A stretch of 64,000 bases of DNA from positions 6,812 through 70,811 of the forward strand of contig JBKGZM010000003.1 in NCBI GenBank assembly GCA_046545575.1. The letters are read 5' to 3'. This document shows, in pieces, positions 26,633 through 36,650 of this stretch. The translations under genes and the position numbers were made by a program. The notes beneath the pieces are model-generated. The model did not search any database. It saw nothing but the letters and a program-made list of their open reading frames with translations, and was not told where the DNA came from. The stretch's first letter is position 1, and every line of letters starts with the position of its first letter. Origin of the DNA: JAGXOF01 sp046545575. Its GTDB lineage: Bacteria > Chloroflexota > Dehalococcoidia > SZUA-161 > SpSt-899.

Positions 26633-29600
26633 ATGGACGCCTTTGAGGAAGTTAATAACCGCTTCCGGACGAGTTTAAAGGAACATCTGGCCCATGCACT
26701 TCGACAATTTGAGGAAGCCGACATAGTCGTTGGTATTCCTTTCTACAATGAGGTTGATACCCTCTCACATGTAGTGAAAACGGTAGAAGAAGGTCTTAAG
26801 AGGTTTTACCCTGATTCACGGTCAGTGATCATAGCAGTTGGTTCTTCTGCAGGACGAGAGGCGCTCGAGGCGATCGAAGCGCTCCCCCAAAGCAACATAC
26901 GGCGAATGGCTTTCTTGCTGGAGGATGGTCAGTTGGAGGGGAAAGGTTGGCATATCCGTGCCATCATGGAGATAGCGCTCAATCTCGGCGCTGATCTTGT
27001 CCTTTTAGAAGCTGATTTAGAGAGCCGCTTTAACAACGGAGAGGTTGAAGGCCTCTCTCCTGAATGGATTGATCTTCTTCTCCGACCGATAAAAAGCGAG
27101 GGGGTGGACCTGGTTCTTTCCAGGTTCAACTTCCATCACCTGGATGCCCAGGTTTGCAGCAATGTCGCCCAGCCTCTCCTTGCTGCTCTCTATGGTTACT
27201 CCCTTGGTTGTCTCATAGGCGGACAGTGGGGGATATCTTACCCTTTACTTCGACTATATTCTCAGGAGCCTCCTCAAGCGTGGATGACAGCTATCACGGG
27301 ATATGGAATAGATAGTTGGCTTGCTACCACAGCGATTGCCAGCGAGGCTCGTATCTGTGCAGCAAATCTTGGCATCAAGATTCACACAGTATCATGGGCG
27401 AAGTCGGAACTCGTCTCAAGGCAAGTTATCAAATCCCTGTTTGACCAGATAGTCAATGTTCCGAAATGGTGGAGAGGAAACGGCGCGAGTGATGCGGCTC
27501 CCATGGTACAACCAATACCAGTGATGGGGGCACAGAAGATGCAACGCCCCGATCCAGTTACCATACACCCCCACGTTCTGATGAGTAGATACAGTAATAG
27601 CTTCAATCTGTTTCACTCACTCTATCAGAGGATCTTCCCAAAGGAAACGTATCAGCACTTGGCCAAAATGGCCAGCATTGACCATGCAGAGGCTGATTTC
27701 CCCCTTACGCTGTGGGCAAAGATCGTTTATCGGTTTCTTCTGGCCTATGCCTTCAAAACAGATATGAGCAGGGACGATCTTTTCAATGCCTTCATATCTC
27801 TCCACAACAGATTTGTGGTCAGTTTTGCAACAGAGATGGGAATCCTGAGAAATAAACTGAAGGCACTACCTTCGTTGGAAGCAGAGGAATTGCTATCCGC
27901 AAAAGCCGGGAAAAGAGAGGAAGACCTCACGAACGAGTTTCTACGTCAATGTCCTGGTTTCTTAAGCGCGTGGGAAAAGAAAGCCGAGGAACGCAAACCC
28001 CCCGTGCCGCAAATAACCTATCGGGAATTTATCCCAGGGGTGCCACTGGTAGTACCTCCGGAACTGGTCGCTCCTGATGGTAAAAAGGTATACGCCGAGG
28101 AAATCTATAAATCAATATTCACCAGGCAAAAGGCGGAATTCGAGCAGTTCGTGCATGGGTTCTTAAACGTGCCCCAAGGCGCTCGCTCAGGCGAAATAAC
28201 GGCGGCGATACGGGACTTCCTGCATCAAGTGGAGGTTGCGATTCCTCCTACTGGCAGTCTCTCTTCCCTTATGCGGACGAAAGAATTAGTGAATTTCGTT
28301 TTCCACAACTTCCCGCATGAAGAAGGGTTCTCCCTGACCAGTGACATGGCCTTCTGGCTTTTATGGCAGCACCCTCCCTCCTCTTTGGTCAACAGAATGG
28401 GGTATAGCAACCTCTCTGAACTCTTGCAAGACTACGATCCCCTGGATACGCTTGCGCTCGCAAGCTGGATTGAGGATCGGGACTATATGGAAGAACTGCG
28501 GAGGCTTATAGCTGAGAACATTCGCCCTGAGCATTTCACCATCTGTCCTATAGAGCCCTTGGTGGTCAGCCACCAGGATTTCCCTTCACTCGTGGAGATG
28601 AAGGAGTCATCTGCCCTGGATAAGTTAACATCCCGCGTGGTCGTGTCAAGCCTTCACAAAGGTATGGGGGGTGAGTTTCCCAAGCTTCGCTACCTTACTA
28701 GCATTACCAAGAACATTGTGGAGGCAGAGAGATTTGGAAAGGTATGGCAAAGGTTTGCCTCCATCAGGAGGGAGTTTGGCCTCAGGGTGATAAATTCACT
28801 GGAGGGACATTGGGGGAGAGAGCCGCTTTCAGCACATAATATTTTTGAGGATGGCCACCATCGCATGCTGACAAAGCGGCTTAGGCAAATGGCGGATAAG
28901 ATAGGCTCGGAAGCTGATAAAGACTTAAATCCAGCGGAATTATCGGGCAGCCTTAAGGCCATGGCCGATTCATACCATTTAGCGCTTACCCTTCCTGATG
29001 GCAAATTTGTTACCTGTTCGGCCTGGTCCTGGGCAAGCTACAGCTTCAAGGGTGGGCAGGACTTACCCTCTCCACTTTCACTTCACGTCGAGAGGGACTG
29101 GTTTTCACGTGAATTTTTGATTGAATATTTCAAGGCCGCAGGTGGAAAAGAAACAGAGGTAGAGCAAAGGATTGTTGAGCTCATGGAGCAGGGAAGAGAA
29201 TGGGAGGACCTGGCGTCTATCCTGTTGGGCACCGAGAAAGAAACCGCTCAGGAGATAGTCTCAAAGGATACGGCTCCCTCTATGCAGCCAGAAGCCGGTC
29301 TACTGAAAAGATTTGGCGGCAACCCAATTCTGAATCCTATCAAAAACCATTATTGGGAGTCCAAATACGTGCTTAACCCGGGTACTATAAGACTCGGAGA
29401 CAAGATTTATCTGGTTTATCGGGCATTTGGGGATGACGAGATCTCCCGGCTTGGATTGGCATTAAGTGAGGATGGTTTCAGATTCTCTGAGAGGCTGGAG
29501 TTTCCTATATTCGGGCCGAAGACCAAGAGCGAGGAAAAGGGATGTGAAGATCCTCGATTGACCCTGATAGGCGATTGGATTTATATGCTCTATACCGCAT

Positions 29601-30268
29601 ATAGCAGTACAGTGGCGCAGATCGCTCTCGCATCCATAGCGGTTCAGGACTTTGTTAGCTTCCGCTGGAACAAGTGGAGACGGCACGGCCTGGTCTTCCC
29701 CGGCTTTACTGACAAAGATGCAACCATGTTCCCCGAGCAGTTCGATGGGGAGTTCGCAATGCTCCATCGTGTTGTGCCACACATATGGATCACCTTCTCT
29801 CCCCATCTCCGTTGTCCCTGGCCGCGGAAGGAACATAAGATAGTGGCGGGTACAACTTCCGGAATGCTGTGGGATGCAGTAAAGATAGGTGCTGGAGCTC
29901 AACCAATAAAGACAAAATATGGATGGCTTCTCGTCACTCATGGCGTCGACTATACGCATATCTACCGTCTCGGTGTGATGTTGCTCGACCTGGATGATCC
30001 CTCAGTGCTTCTCTACCGTTCACCGAACCCTGTGCTTGAGCCAGTGGAGGATTGTGAGATAGGACATCCTGACACATGTTGGGTGCCAAATGTGGTGTTC
30101 ACCTGTGGAGCCATAGCAGCCAAGGACAAGAAAACTCTCGAAGACGAGGATGAGATACTGGTTTACTATGGAGCCGCTGATACGTCAATCAGCGTGGCCA
30201 CTGCCACGGTTGGTGACCTCATCCCCAAGCAAGTCAGGGATGCTCTGCTAGTCAATTACCGTATCTAA
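26633..30268 (+). CDS. Glycosyltransferase fused to a GH130-type glycosidase/phosphorylase
   Basis: 1211 residues in three parts. About 28-330: a GT-A fold glycosyltransferase (ADIVVGIPFYNEVDTL at 30-45; acidic LLEADLESRF, candidate metal site), close in style to glycerate-type transferases. About 330-890: a mostly helical region I do not recognise. About 890-1205: a five-bladed propeller of the GH130 family (NPILNP, then CEDPRLT with the catalytic-region Asp, KDATMFPE, YYGAAD near the end), which phosphorolyses or hydrolyses beta-mannosides. No signal peptide, so cytosolic. I chose ATG 26633 (GGAGAGGAAG upstream); TTG 26489 overlaps the -10 box and cannot be on that transcript. The pair suggests synthesis and turnover of one compatible solute or glycan. 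Confidence 0.8.
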   Translation: MDAFEEVNNRFRTSLKEHLAHALRQFEEADIVVGIPFYNEVDTLSHVVKTVEEGLKRFYPDSRSVIIAVGSSAGREALEAIEALPQSNIRRMAFLLEDGQLEGKGWHIRAIMEIALNLGADLVLLEADLESRFNNGEVEGLSPEWIDLLLRPIKSEGVDLVLSRFNFHHLDAQVCSNVAQPLLAALYGYSLGCLIGGQWGISYPLLRLYSQEPPQAWMTAITGYGIDSWLATTAIASEARICAANLGIKIHTVSWAKSELVSRQVIKSLFDQIVNVPKWWRGNGASDAAPMVQPIPVMGAQKMQRPDPVTIHPHVLMSRYSNSFNLFHSLYQRIFPKETYQHLAKMASIDHAEADFPLTLWAKIVYRFLLAYAFKTDMSRDDLFNAFISLHNRFVVSFATEMGILRNKLKALPSLEAEELLSAKAGKREEDLTNEFLRQCPGFLSAWEKKAEERKPPVPQITYREFIPGVPLVVPPELVAPDGKKVYAEEIYKSIFTRQKAEFEQFVHGFLNVPQGARSGEITAAIRDFLHQVEVAIPPTGSLSSLMRTKELVNFVFHNFPHEEGFSLTSDMAFWLLWQHPPSSLVNRMGYSNLSELLQDYDPLDTLALASWIEDRDYMEELRRLIAENIRPEHFTICPIEPLVVSHQDFPSLVEMKESSALDKLTSRVVVSSLHKGMGGEFPKLRYLTSITKNIVEAERFGKVWQRFASIRREFGLRVINSLEGHWGREPLSAHNIFEDGHHRMLTKRLRQMADKIGSEADKDLNPAELSGSLKAMADSYHLALTLPDGKFVTCSAWSWASYSFKGGQDLPSPLSLHVERDWFSREFLIEYFKAAGGKETEVEQRIVELMEQGREWEDLASILLGTEKETAQEIVSKDTAPSMQPEAGLLKRFGGNPILNPIKNHYWESKYVLNPGTIRLGDKIYLVYRAFGDDEISRLGLALSEDGFRFSERLEFPIFGPKTKSEEKGCEDPRLTLIGDWIYMLYTAYSSTVAQIALASIAVQDFVSFRWNKWRRHGLVFPGFTDKDATMFPEQFDGEFAMLHRVVPHIWITFSPHLRCPWPRKEHKIVAGTTSGMLWDAVKIGAGAQPIKTKYGWLLVTHGVDYTHIYRLGVMLLDLDDPSVLLYRSPNPVLEPVEDCEIGHPDTCWVPNVVFTCGAIAAKDKKTLEDEDEILVYYGAADTSISVATATVGDLIPKQVRDALLVNYRI

Positions 30269-30778
30269 CTCCCTGGCCGCCTCGATGGCGCTCTGAAATG
30301 CGCCGAATTTTATGTCCTGGATGATTCCTTGTTCATCAATTAGGAAAGTAGTAGGAAAAAACCGGATTTGGTATTTCGAAGCCACTGAACCGCTGGCATC
30401 GAGGAGCACAGGGAAAACAAGGCCTGAACTTTGTGTAAATTGCTTCACACTGGAAAGAGACTCACCTACGTTAACTGCAAGCACCACTGCCTCCTCCGAG
30501 TAGCCTTTGAAAGCTGAGTTGAGATATGGCATTTCCACCCGGCAAGGACCGCAGGACGATTGCCAGAAGTTGAGTAAGACTGCTTTCTCTTGAAAATCAC
30601 TGAGAGAGATATCTTTCCCTTCTACACCGGGAAGGGTAAAATCAAAAGCTGGCTTGCCAATTTGAGGTCCTGCTTTCGTTGGTTCATCCTCCGAGGAACA
30701 CCCAGTAATAAGCAGTGTGGGCAAAAGGGCAATGATCAACGTCACAATAGACAAATTTTTTGCTGTGATCAGTTTCAA
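30248..30778 (-). CDS. TlpA/ResA-like thiol-disulfide oxidoreductase lipoprotein
   Basis: 176 residues. Lipoprotein signal with lipobox LITGC (Cys27), so anchored outside the membrane. Thioredoxin fold with CGPC (Cys76, Cys79) in NFWQSSCGPC and the cis-Pro region RFFPTTFLID. It probably reduces periplasmic disulfides, for example apocytochrome c or other secreted thiol proteins, with electrons from the CcdA encoded 19 nt upstream. TTG 30778 has GGAGGGAG 4 nt upstream and no competing ATG. The 3' end overlaps the GH130 fusion by 21 nt. Confidence 0.9.
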   Translation of the reverse strand: MKLITAKNLSIVTLIIALLPTLLITGCSSEDEPTKAGPQIGKPAFDFTLPGVEGKDISLSDFQEKAVLLNFWQSSCGPCRVEMPYLNSAFKGYSEEAVVLAVNVGESLSSVKQFTQSSGLVFPVLLDASGSVASKYQIRFFPTTFLIDEQGIIQDIKFGAFQSAIEAARELDTVID

Positions 30779-30797
30779 TTTACTCCCTCCTCTCCTA

Positions 30798-31496
30798 CTA
30801 AGGACTCAGCCATTGAAGCTTATTGAGAATCGTTAATACACCCACCGCTATCAACAACAACCCGCTGATAGTAGAGACCAGGGGAGTATAGCGACTGAAT
30901 CGCTTTAGCCATAAACTGATTGTGCCGACCGCAAGGCTAACAATCACAAAGGGCAAGCCTAAGCCGAGAGAATAAGCGATCAACAGATAGGCCCCACGCC
31001 AGGCAGTCTCCGAATTATAGGCCATTGCCAATATACCTCCCAGTATTGGACCAACACAGGGAGTCCATCCAAGGGAGAACGCCGCTCCGATGAGAAATGA
31101 CCTCAAGTATCCTGTCCCACTACCTAGAGAAGAACCAACGCGTTTCTCGTAATTAAGCCATGGTATCTTGAAGCTCGCCAGAAGGAATAATCCAAAGAAT
31201 ACTAATAGTGACCCGGATATCAGGTTCAGAGTCTGCAGATGGGCCCCGGTTGCAAACCCGGCTAGCCCCGCCGCTGTCCCCATCCCGGTGAATACCAATG
31301 AGAAGCCGGCTACGAAAACCAGCGCATGGAAAAGGGGACCTCGATATGCAGCTTTCCCGTCAGAGCTTAGCACAGACGCCCCGGCAACGTTAGCCAGATA
31401 GACCGGTACCAATGGCAATACGCACGGCGATAAGAAAGACAAAACGCCACCACCAAAAGCTACGATAAACGATATATTCCCCGTACCTACCATCAT
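30798..31496 (-). CDS. ccdA: CcdA-type transmembrane thiol reductase
   Basis: 232 residues, six hydrophobic segments. It passes electrons from cytosolic thioredoxin to outer-face thiol proteins. Conserved Cys in FLSPCVLPLVPVY (near residue 27) and LGWTPCVGPILGG (near 140) are the redox pair of the CcdA/DsbD family. It starts within the mtnA stop (4-nt overlap) and precedes the TlpA-like lipoprotein gene. Confidence 0.93.
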   Translation of the reverse strand: MMVGTGNISFIVAFGGGVLSFLSPCVLPLVPVYLANVAGASVLSSDGKAAYRGPLFHALVFVAGFSLVFTGMGTAAGLAGFATGAHLQTLNLISGSLLVFFGLFLLASFKIPWLNYEKRVGSSLGSGTGYLRSFLIGAAFSLGWTPCVGPILGGILAMAYNSETAWRGAYLLIAYSLGLGLPFVIVSLAVGTISLWLKRFSRYTPLVSTISGLLLIAVGVLTILNKLQWLSP

Positions 31497-32527
31497 CCGG
31501 AAAACAGGTCCCGTATTTTGTCTTCTGTAGGTTCCCTTACAATTCCATTTTCAGTGATAATAGCGGTCACATACCGGTTCGGGGTCACATCGAAGGCCGG
31601 ATTGGCCACGTTCACACTGTCCGGCGCGATATGAGTTCCTTGGATGTGAGTTACTTCCTCCGGGCTCCGTTCCTCAATGGGTATGACTTCACCTGATGGC
31701 AAGGAAAGGTCTATAGTGCTGGTCGGTGCGGTAACATAGAAGGGCACGGAATTTTCCTTCGCCAGAACCGCAACTCCGTAGGTGCCGATCTTATTAGCTA
31801 CATCGCCGTTGGCCGCGATTCTATCCGCCCCCACTACAACGCAATTGATCTTGCCCTTCTTCATAAAGTGTCCTGCCATATTGTCAGTTATCAGCGTCGT
31901 CGGTATGCCTGCCTGGACAAGCTCCCATGCCGTGAGCCTGGCCCCTTGGAGCAAGGGACGTGTTTCATCGACGAAGACTCCAATCCTTTTTCCTTGCTCA
32001 TGAGCCTCCCCGATCATTCCCATCGCCGTGCCATAACCAGCGGTTGCAAGCGCTCCGGCGTTGCAATGTGTGAGAATGTTGAATCCATCCTCGATGAGTT
32101 CAGCGCCCGATTGCGCAATCCGCCGGTCAACACCCGCCACTTCCTGTGCAATGCATTCAGCCTCTTCCATCACAGAAGCCCTGATCTCTTCAATTCTCGC
32201 GTCTTTATCAATAGCTGCTTCCATCCTTTTAAGGGCATAAAAAAGATTGTATCCCGTGGGACGAGTAGCGGCAAATTCCTCCGAGACAGATTTCATCTTC
32301 TTCTGGAATTGCAATCGCGAGTTTGCCTCTACGGACTGTGTGGCCAGGGCAAGTCCGTAAACCGCCGCGACAGCAATGGCCGGAGCGCCGCGAACACGCA
32401 TGTTCTTTATCGCTTCGATCACCTGTGGATACCGGGTGAATTCGAGATAGACCTCTTCAAGGGGAAGCCTTGTCTGATCAAGAAGCTTGAGTTTTCCGCT
32501 TTGCCATTTCAGTGGTTCTATTCGCAT
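31493..32527 (-). CDS. mtnA: S-methyl-5-thioribose-1-phosphate isomerase
   Basis: Converts methylthioribose 1-phosphate to methylthioribulose 1-phosphate in methionine salvage. 344 residues. RGAPAIAVAAVYG (near 46), catalytic Cys in LTHCNAGALATAGYGTA (near 153), catalytic Asp in VVVGADRIAANGDVANKIGTY (near 233). The substrate comes from mtnP, encoded at 47358. Other salvage genes (mtnB, mtnC, mtnD) are not in the window. ATG 32527 follows AAAGGAAA. A related eIF2B-like or ribose-1,5-bisphosphate isomerase role is less likely. Confidence 0.93.
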   Translation of the reverse strand: MRIEPLKWQSGKLKLLDQTRLPLEEVYLEFTRYPQVIEAIKNMRVRGAPAIAVAAVYGLALATQSVEANSRLQFQKKMKSVSEEFAATRPTGYNLFYALKRMEAAIDKDARIEEIRASVMEEAECIAQEVAGVDRRIAQSGAELIEDGFNILTHCNAGALATAGYGTAMGMIGEAHEQGKRIGVFVDETRPLLQGARLTAWELVQAGIPTTLITDNMAGHFMKKGKINCVVVGADRIAANGDVANKIGTYGVAVLAKENSVPFYVTAPTSTIDLSLPSGEVIPIEERSPEEVTHIQGTHIAPDSVNVANPAFDVTPNRYVTAIITENGIVREPTEDKIRDLFSG

Positions 32528-32547
32528 AAATTTTCCTTTTGTAGATT

Positions 32548-33600
32548 CTAAAATGCCTCAACCTCCGCCATCAAGGCCTCCAGGAAACCTCCCTCCTCCA
32601 CGGTGCGGACCTTTTCTCCTTTCTTGAAAATAACTCCCCGGCCCTTCCCGCACGCTAGGCCTACATCAGCATCCCTGGCCTCACCGGGCCCGTTCACCAC
32701 GCACCCCATCACCGCTACCTTTATGGACTTGTCCATCTTCGAAAGGCGCTCCTCAACCGCGTTGACCAGAGGAACAAGTTCTACTTCAGTACGCCCGCAG
32801 GTAGGGCAGCTAACCAGTGTAGGTCCCCGGTTGCTCATATTAAGCGACTTCAGAATCTCATATCCGGCGATTACCTCCTCGACGGGATCGCCGGTAAGGG
32901 AGACGCGAATGGTATCGCCTATCCCCTCATAAAGAAGTATGCCGATGCCCGTGGCACTTCGAATCGTCCCCTTTCCGGGTGTACCTGCTTCAGTGATACC
33001 CAGGTGAATCGGATATGCTGTTCGTTCTGCAAGCGCTTTGTTTGCCTCGATCGTGTCCAGCACATCAAAGGCCTTAAGCGACACCTTGATGAGTTCGAAA
33101 TCAAGGCTCTCCAGCAGTTGAATCTCTCCCATGGCGGCATCGACCATTCGCTCCACATGGCTACGGTCTGCCCCATCTTCACTGAGTGGGGGAAGACTTC
33201 CGGCATTCACCCCGACGCGTATAGGAACCTCACGCTCTTTGGCTGCCAGCACAACCTTCTTAATGTGTTCGGAGTCGCGAATGTTCCCGGGGTTCAAGCG
33301 CAGTCCGTCGACACCGCTCTCCAGTGCATGTAGCGCAAGCCGGTAGTCGAAATGGATATCGGCGATGATGGGGAGAGACGACTTTCTCTTTATCCCGGCA
33401 AGTGCCTCAGCCGCCTCCATATCGGGGACGGCTACTCTTACAATCCCACACCCATGCTCAGCCAGCTGGTCAATTTGAGCCACGGTGGATTTTATATCGC
33501 GTGTGTCCGTCTTGGTCATGGACTGGACAACGATGTCACCAGCACCACCAACTCTCACATCACCAACCTGAACAGGTCTGGAAGCCCGACGTTTAATCAT
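32548..33600 (-). CDS. ispG: 4-hydroxy-3-methylbut-2-enyl diphosphate synthase
   Basis: The penultimate step of the non-mevalonate isoprenoid pathway. 350 residues with an N-terminal TIM barrel and a C-terminal 4Fe-4S domain; cluster ligands are visible in SCPTCGRTE and VMGCVVNGPGEA. With dxr and uppS in the same run, this strand carries much of isoprenoid and undecaprenol synthesis. It lies 10 nt downstream of rseP. Confidence 0.96.
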   Translation of the reverse strand: MIKRRASRPVQVGDVRVGGAGDIVVQSMTKTDTRDIKSTVAQIDQLAEHGCGIVRVAVPDMEAAEALAGIKRKSSLPIIADIHFDYRLALHALESGVDGLRLNPGNIRDSEHIKKVVLAAKEREVPIRVGVNAGSLPPLSEDGADRSHVERMVDAAMGEIQLLESLDFELIKVSLKAFDVLDTIEANKALAERTAYPIHLGITEAGTPGKGTIRSATGIGILLYEGIGDTIRVSLTGDPVEEVIAGYEILKSLNMSNRGPTLVSCPTCGRTEVELVPLVNAVEERLSKMDKSIKVAVMGCVVNGPGEARDADVGLACGKGRGVIFKKGEKVRTVEEGGFLEALMAEVEAF

Positions 33601-33610
33601 TTCATATGTT

Positions 33611-34681
33611 CTAGGGCAATATATTTAGTCCACTAAAGAGCCGTGGAAGATCGAAATAGAGAATCAGCATGACACCGGCAGCGTTCAGAAACACAAAGGC
33701 TATCAGGTGTATGAGTCCCTCTTTCTGAGGTGATATCCTCTTCCCACGTCGGATCTTTTCCACGAGCACAAACGCTATTCGACCACCATCAAGAGCAGGT
33801 ATGGGGAGCAGGTTCATAACCCCGAGGAAGATGCTCAATAGTCCTGTCCATTGCAGAACCGGCATGATTCCCATACTCGCCAACCTCCCTGTCTCCTGAA
33901 TGACGGGGATTATGCCTATATGCTCGCGTGAGGCCTGTCCCTGAAAAAGAGCGATAATTCCACGTGCCGTTGCGTCTACCATGTCCCAAGTTTGTTTGGC
34001 TCCTTCAGCAACAGCTTCCCACGGTGGGAGCCACTCAGTCTCGGTAATAATGCGGCTCCATGAGAGTCCTATTCCCAATGCGCCCTCATCAGGGGGAGGA
34101 TTGGGTCTGGGAACCATTTCCAACATCTGTTCCTCACTTTGCCGCTCCACCACCATGGTGATCTCCTGGCCTAGATTATCGTTAACGGTTTTCTGTAGCT
34201 CGTCGAAGTTCTTGACAGATTTACCGTTTATCTCCAGAATCTCATCACCGACCTCAAGCCCAGCGGCTTCAGCAGGTGAATCGCTGCTTACCATTGTTAC
34301 CTCGATTCCTTCCCCTCCAACAACTACCGGATGCGGTACCATGTAAACGATGCTGAACATGACCAGGGGAAACAACAACATCACCAGTGACCCGGCGCTT
34401 AGAATCAGTATCCTGCTGGCAGATCCCTGTCTCGCTAAGCTCCGCGGCTCAGCAGGGTCCTCCTCCCCCAGCATTTTGGTAAATCCTCCAAACGGAATCG
34501 CGTTAATGGAATATTCCGTCTCACCTCTTCGAAAAGCAAAGATACGCGGAGGGAAACCAATACCAAATTCCAGGACTTTGACCTTCCGCCACTTGGCAGT
34601 GCTGAAGTGCCCCAACTCGTGGATAATCGTTAGGAAACTAAGTACAACGATAAAGATAATTATGGTCAATACAACACTCAT
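33611..34681 (-). CDS. rseP: RIP metalloprotease RseP (site-2 protease)
   Basis: A membrane-embedded zinc protease that clips transmembrane substrates such as anti-sigma factors or signal-peptide remnants. 356 residues from ATG 34681. Zinc motif HELGH at 21-25, one PDZ domain (about 115-195, SPAEAAGLEVGDEILEING), and the C-terminal zinc ligand motif NLLPIPALDGGRI. The ATG overlaps the dxr stop (ATGA) and has a G-rich site upstream; a TTG 33 nt earlier would add 11 unmatched residues. Confidence 0.95.
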   Translation of the reverse strand: MSVVLTIIIFIVVLSFLTIIHELGHFSTAKWRKVKVLEFGIGFPPRIFAFRRGETEYSINAIPFGGFTKMLGEEDPAEPRSLARQGSASRILILSAGSLVMLLFPLVMFSIVYMVPHPVVVGGEGIEVTMVSSDSPAEAAGLEVGDEILEINGKSVKNFDELQKTVNDNLGQEITMVVERQSEEQMLEMVPRPNPPPDEGALGIGLSWSRIITETEWLPPWEAVAEGAKQTWDMVDATARGIIALFQGQASREHIGIIPVIQETGRLASMGIMPVLQWTGLLSIFLGVMNLLPIPALDGGRIAFVLVEKIRRGKRISPQKEGLIHLIAFVFLNAAGVMLILYFDLPRLFSGLNILP

Positions 34682-35766
34682 TTTCCCCACCCCCATGCTC
34701 TTTCTCTTGCCCAAGCATCTGCCTCTAGGATTTCCTCCAGAGACGGATCGGATATTTGATTATGCTTATCAATTACGTCCTGGAGCAATCGTGGGATGTC
34801 GAGAAAGCCTATCTTTCCGGAGAGAAAGAGCTCCACTGCTATCTCATCCGCTGCACTCAGGACGGCCGGGTAAGTACCACCCGCTTTTCCTGCCTCAATG
34901 GCGATCTTGAGACAGGGGAGACTATCTAAGTCAACGGGATCAAAAATCAGTGAGTGTAAGCTGGCAAAATCAAGTTGAGGTAAACTTGAATTCTCCCAGC
35001 GCTCTGGATGCGAAAGGGAATATTGTATGGGAAGTCGCATATCAGGTGCGCCAAGTTGAGCCTTGATAGAGCTATCAGTGAACTTGACCATCGAGTGCAC
35101 AATACTGCCTGGATGAATCATTACTTTGATTTTATCGAAAGAGACCCCGAAAAGCCAATGGGCCTCGATAACCTCCATCCCCTTGTTCATGAGATTGGCT
35201 GAATCCACGGTTACCTTACGTCCCATCTTCCAGGTCGGATGATTCAGTGCTTCAGCAGGTGTTACTTTGGCGAGATCTTCTTGCGGAGTATCCTTGAAGG
35301 GGCCTCCAGAGGCTGTGAGGGCGATCTCCTCCACCTGGCTCCTTTCTCCCTGTAAACACTGCCAGATGGCACTGTGCTCGCTGTCAACGGGTCGAATCTC
35401 AACGTTATGTGTTCGGGCTTCCTCCATCACTATCTTTCCCGCTACAACAAGTGATTCCTTATTGGCCAAGGCAATGAGTTTCCTGCTGCGGATTGAGGAC
35501 AAAAGAGGCATCAAGCCCGCTTTCCCCGATGTTGCTACAACCACCAGATCAACATCCCGATGACTTGCAATGTCCTCCAAAGATGGTCCCTTCCCACCGA
35601 TATGCACCAGTTTAGGCTTAAATTCCTCAGCTTGCTTCTCCAGTAGCCCGACGTTACTTCCTGCAGCTAGTGCCACCACACTGAGATGGTCAGGGAATGC
35701 CCGAACCACTTCCAGCGTCTGCTGGCCGATAGAACCGGTGGAGCCAAGCAAGGCGATTCTCTTCAT
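34678..35766 (-). CDS. dxr: 1-deoxy-D-xylulose 5-phosphate reductoisomerase
   Basis: First committed step of the non-mevalonate pathway. 362 residues, slightly short of the common 380-400. NADPH loop GSTGSIGQQTLEV at 8-20; LANKESLVVAG and DSEHSAIWQCL supply metal and substrate ligands. ATGA overlaps link it to cdsA before it and rseP after it. Confidence 0.97.
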   Translation of the reverse strand: MKRIALLGSTGSIGQQTLEVVRAFPDHLSVVALAAGSNVGLLEKQAEEFKPKLVHIGGKGPSLEDIASHRDVDLVVVATSGKAGLMPLLSSIRSRKLIALANKESLVVAGKIVMEEARTHNVEIRPVDSEHSAIWQCLQGERSQVEEIALTASGGPFKDTPQEDLAKVTPAEALNHPTWKMGRKVTVDSANLMNKGMEVIEAHWLFGVSFDKIKVMIHPGSIVHSMVKFTDSSIKAQLGAPDMRLPIQYSLSHPERWENSSLPQLDFASLHSLIFDPVDLDSLPCLKIAIEAGKAGGTYPAVLSAADEIAVELFLSGKIGFLDIPRLLQDVIDKHNQISDPSLEEILEADAWARERAWGWGK

Positions 35767-36602
35767 AAGATCACCATATACAGATAATAATACGTCAACA
35801 CACCAGTGAAAAGGAGACTGTCCAGGCGGTCAAGTATGCCGCCATGTCCGGGGATAAGGGTACTGGATTCCCCAACTCCTGCTCCTCGTTTCAGCATCGA
35901 TTCGGCCAGATCTCCTACCTGAGCGAAAACACCAACAACAATCCCGAGCACGAGCACTTTCCAGATCTCAACCTGTGAGCCCAACACCGTGGAAAAGGGA
36001 GATGCCTCAATCAATCCCAAGAGATAGCTGAGAATAACCACTACCGCAACGCCGGTAATTATCCCTCCTGCCGCCCCCTCACAGCTCTTGCCCGGACTGA
36101 TACCTGGAGCCAGGGGATGTCTTCCCCACGCCCGACCCGTGAAGTACGCCATGCTATCCACAGCAAAGGTCGAAAGGATAGCCAGCAATGTCCATTCCCA
36201 TCCGAAGTTTCCGCGGAGAAGTATCCAGAAGCTCAGCAGCCATCCCACATAGATTGTGCCCCCCAGGGTCCAGAGCCAATCACCAAATGCGCCCTCAGCA
36301 CCGGCATGGGAAATGAGTGAGCGCAACACAACCCAGATAAGCGGGAGTAGCACAATCACCGGTAACAGCCACACACTGTAGATTTCTCCACGATAGGCAA
36401 AATACATGATGGCTGCTATCAAAAGCAGGCCAGGGAATAGCAGTGGAGTCTGCCCCTTTTTGCTGACCAATTGACGGAACTCATGGAACCCCAGGAGGGC
36501 TGCAGCACCTATAATCAGAGAAAACCAGATGTCTCCCAACCAGATGGATGCTGCGATCACGGGGAGGAAAACGGTTGCGCTAATAAGTCTTTGTCGGAGC
36601 AT
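35763..36602 (-). CDS. cdsA: Phosphatidate cytidylyltransferase
   Basis: Makes CDP-diacylglycerol for phospholipid synthesis. 279 residues, about eight membrane segments. The C-terminal CDS signature region is present near residues 220-250 (AQVGDLAESMLKRGAGVG, then IPGHGGILDRLDSLL). ATGA overlap with dxr downstream; 48-nt gap from uppS upstream. Confidence 0.94.
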   Translation of the reverse strand: MLRQRLISATVFLPVIAASIWLGDIWFSLIIGAAALLGFHEFRQLVSKKGQTPLLFPGLLLIAAIMYFAYRGEIYSVWLLPVIVLLPLIWVVLRSLISHAGAEGAFGDWLWTLGGTIYVGWLLSFWILLRGNFGWEWTLLAILSTFAVDSMAYFTGRAWGRHPLAPGISPGKSCEGAAGGIITGVAVVVILSYLLGLIEASPFSTVLGSQVEIWKVLVLGIVVGVFAQVGDLAESMLKRGAGVGESSTLIPGHGGILDRLDSLLFTGVLTYYYLYMVIL

Positions 36603-36650
36603 GCTATTGTGGATAACTGCGGGGAGAGGTTCACTGGCCTTCTAAAAGGT

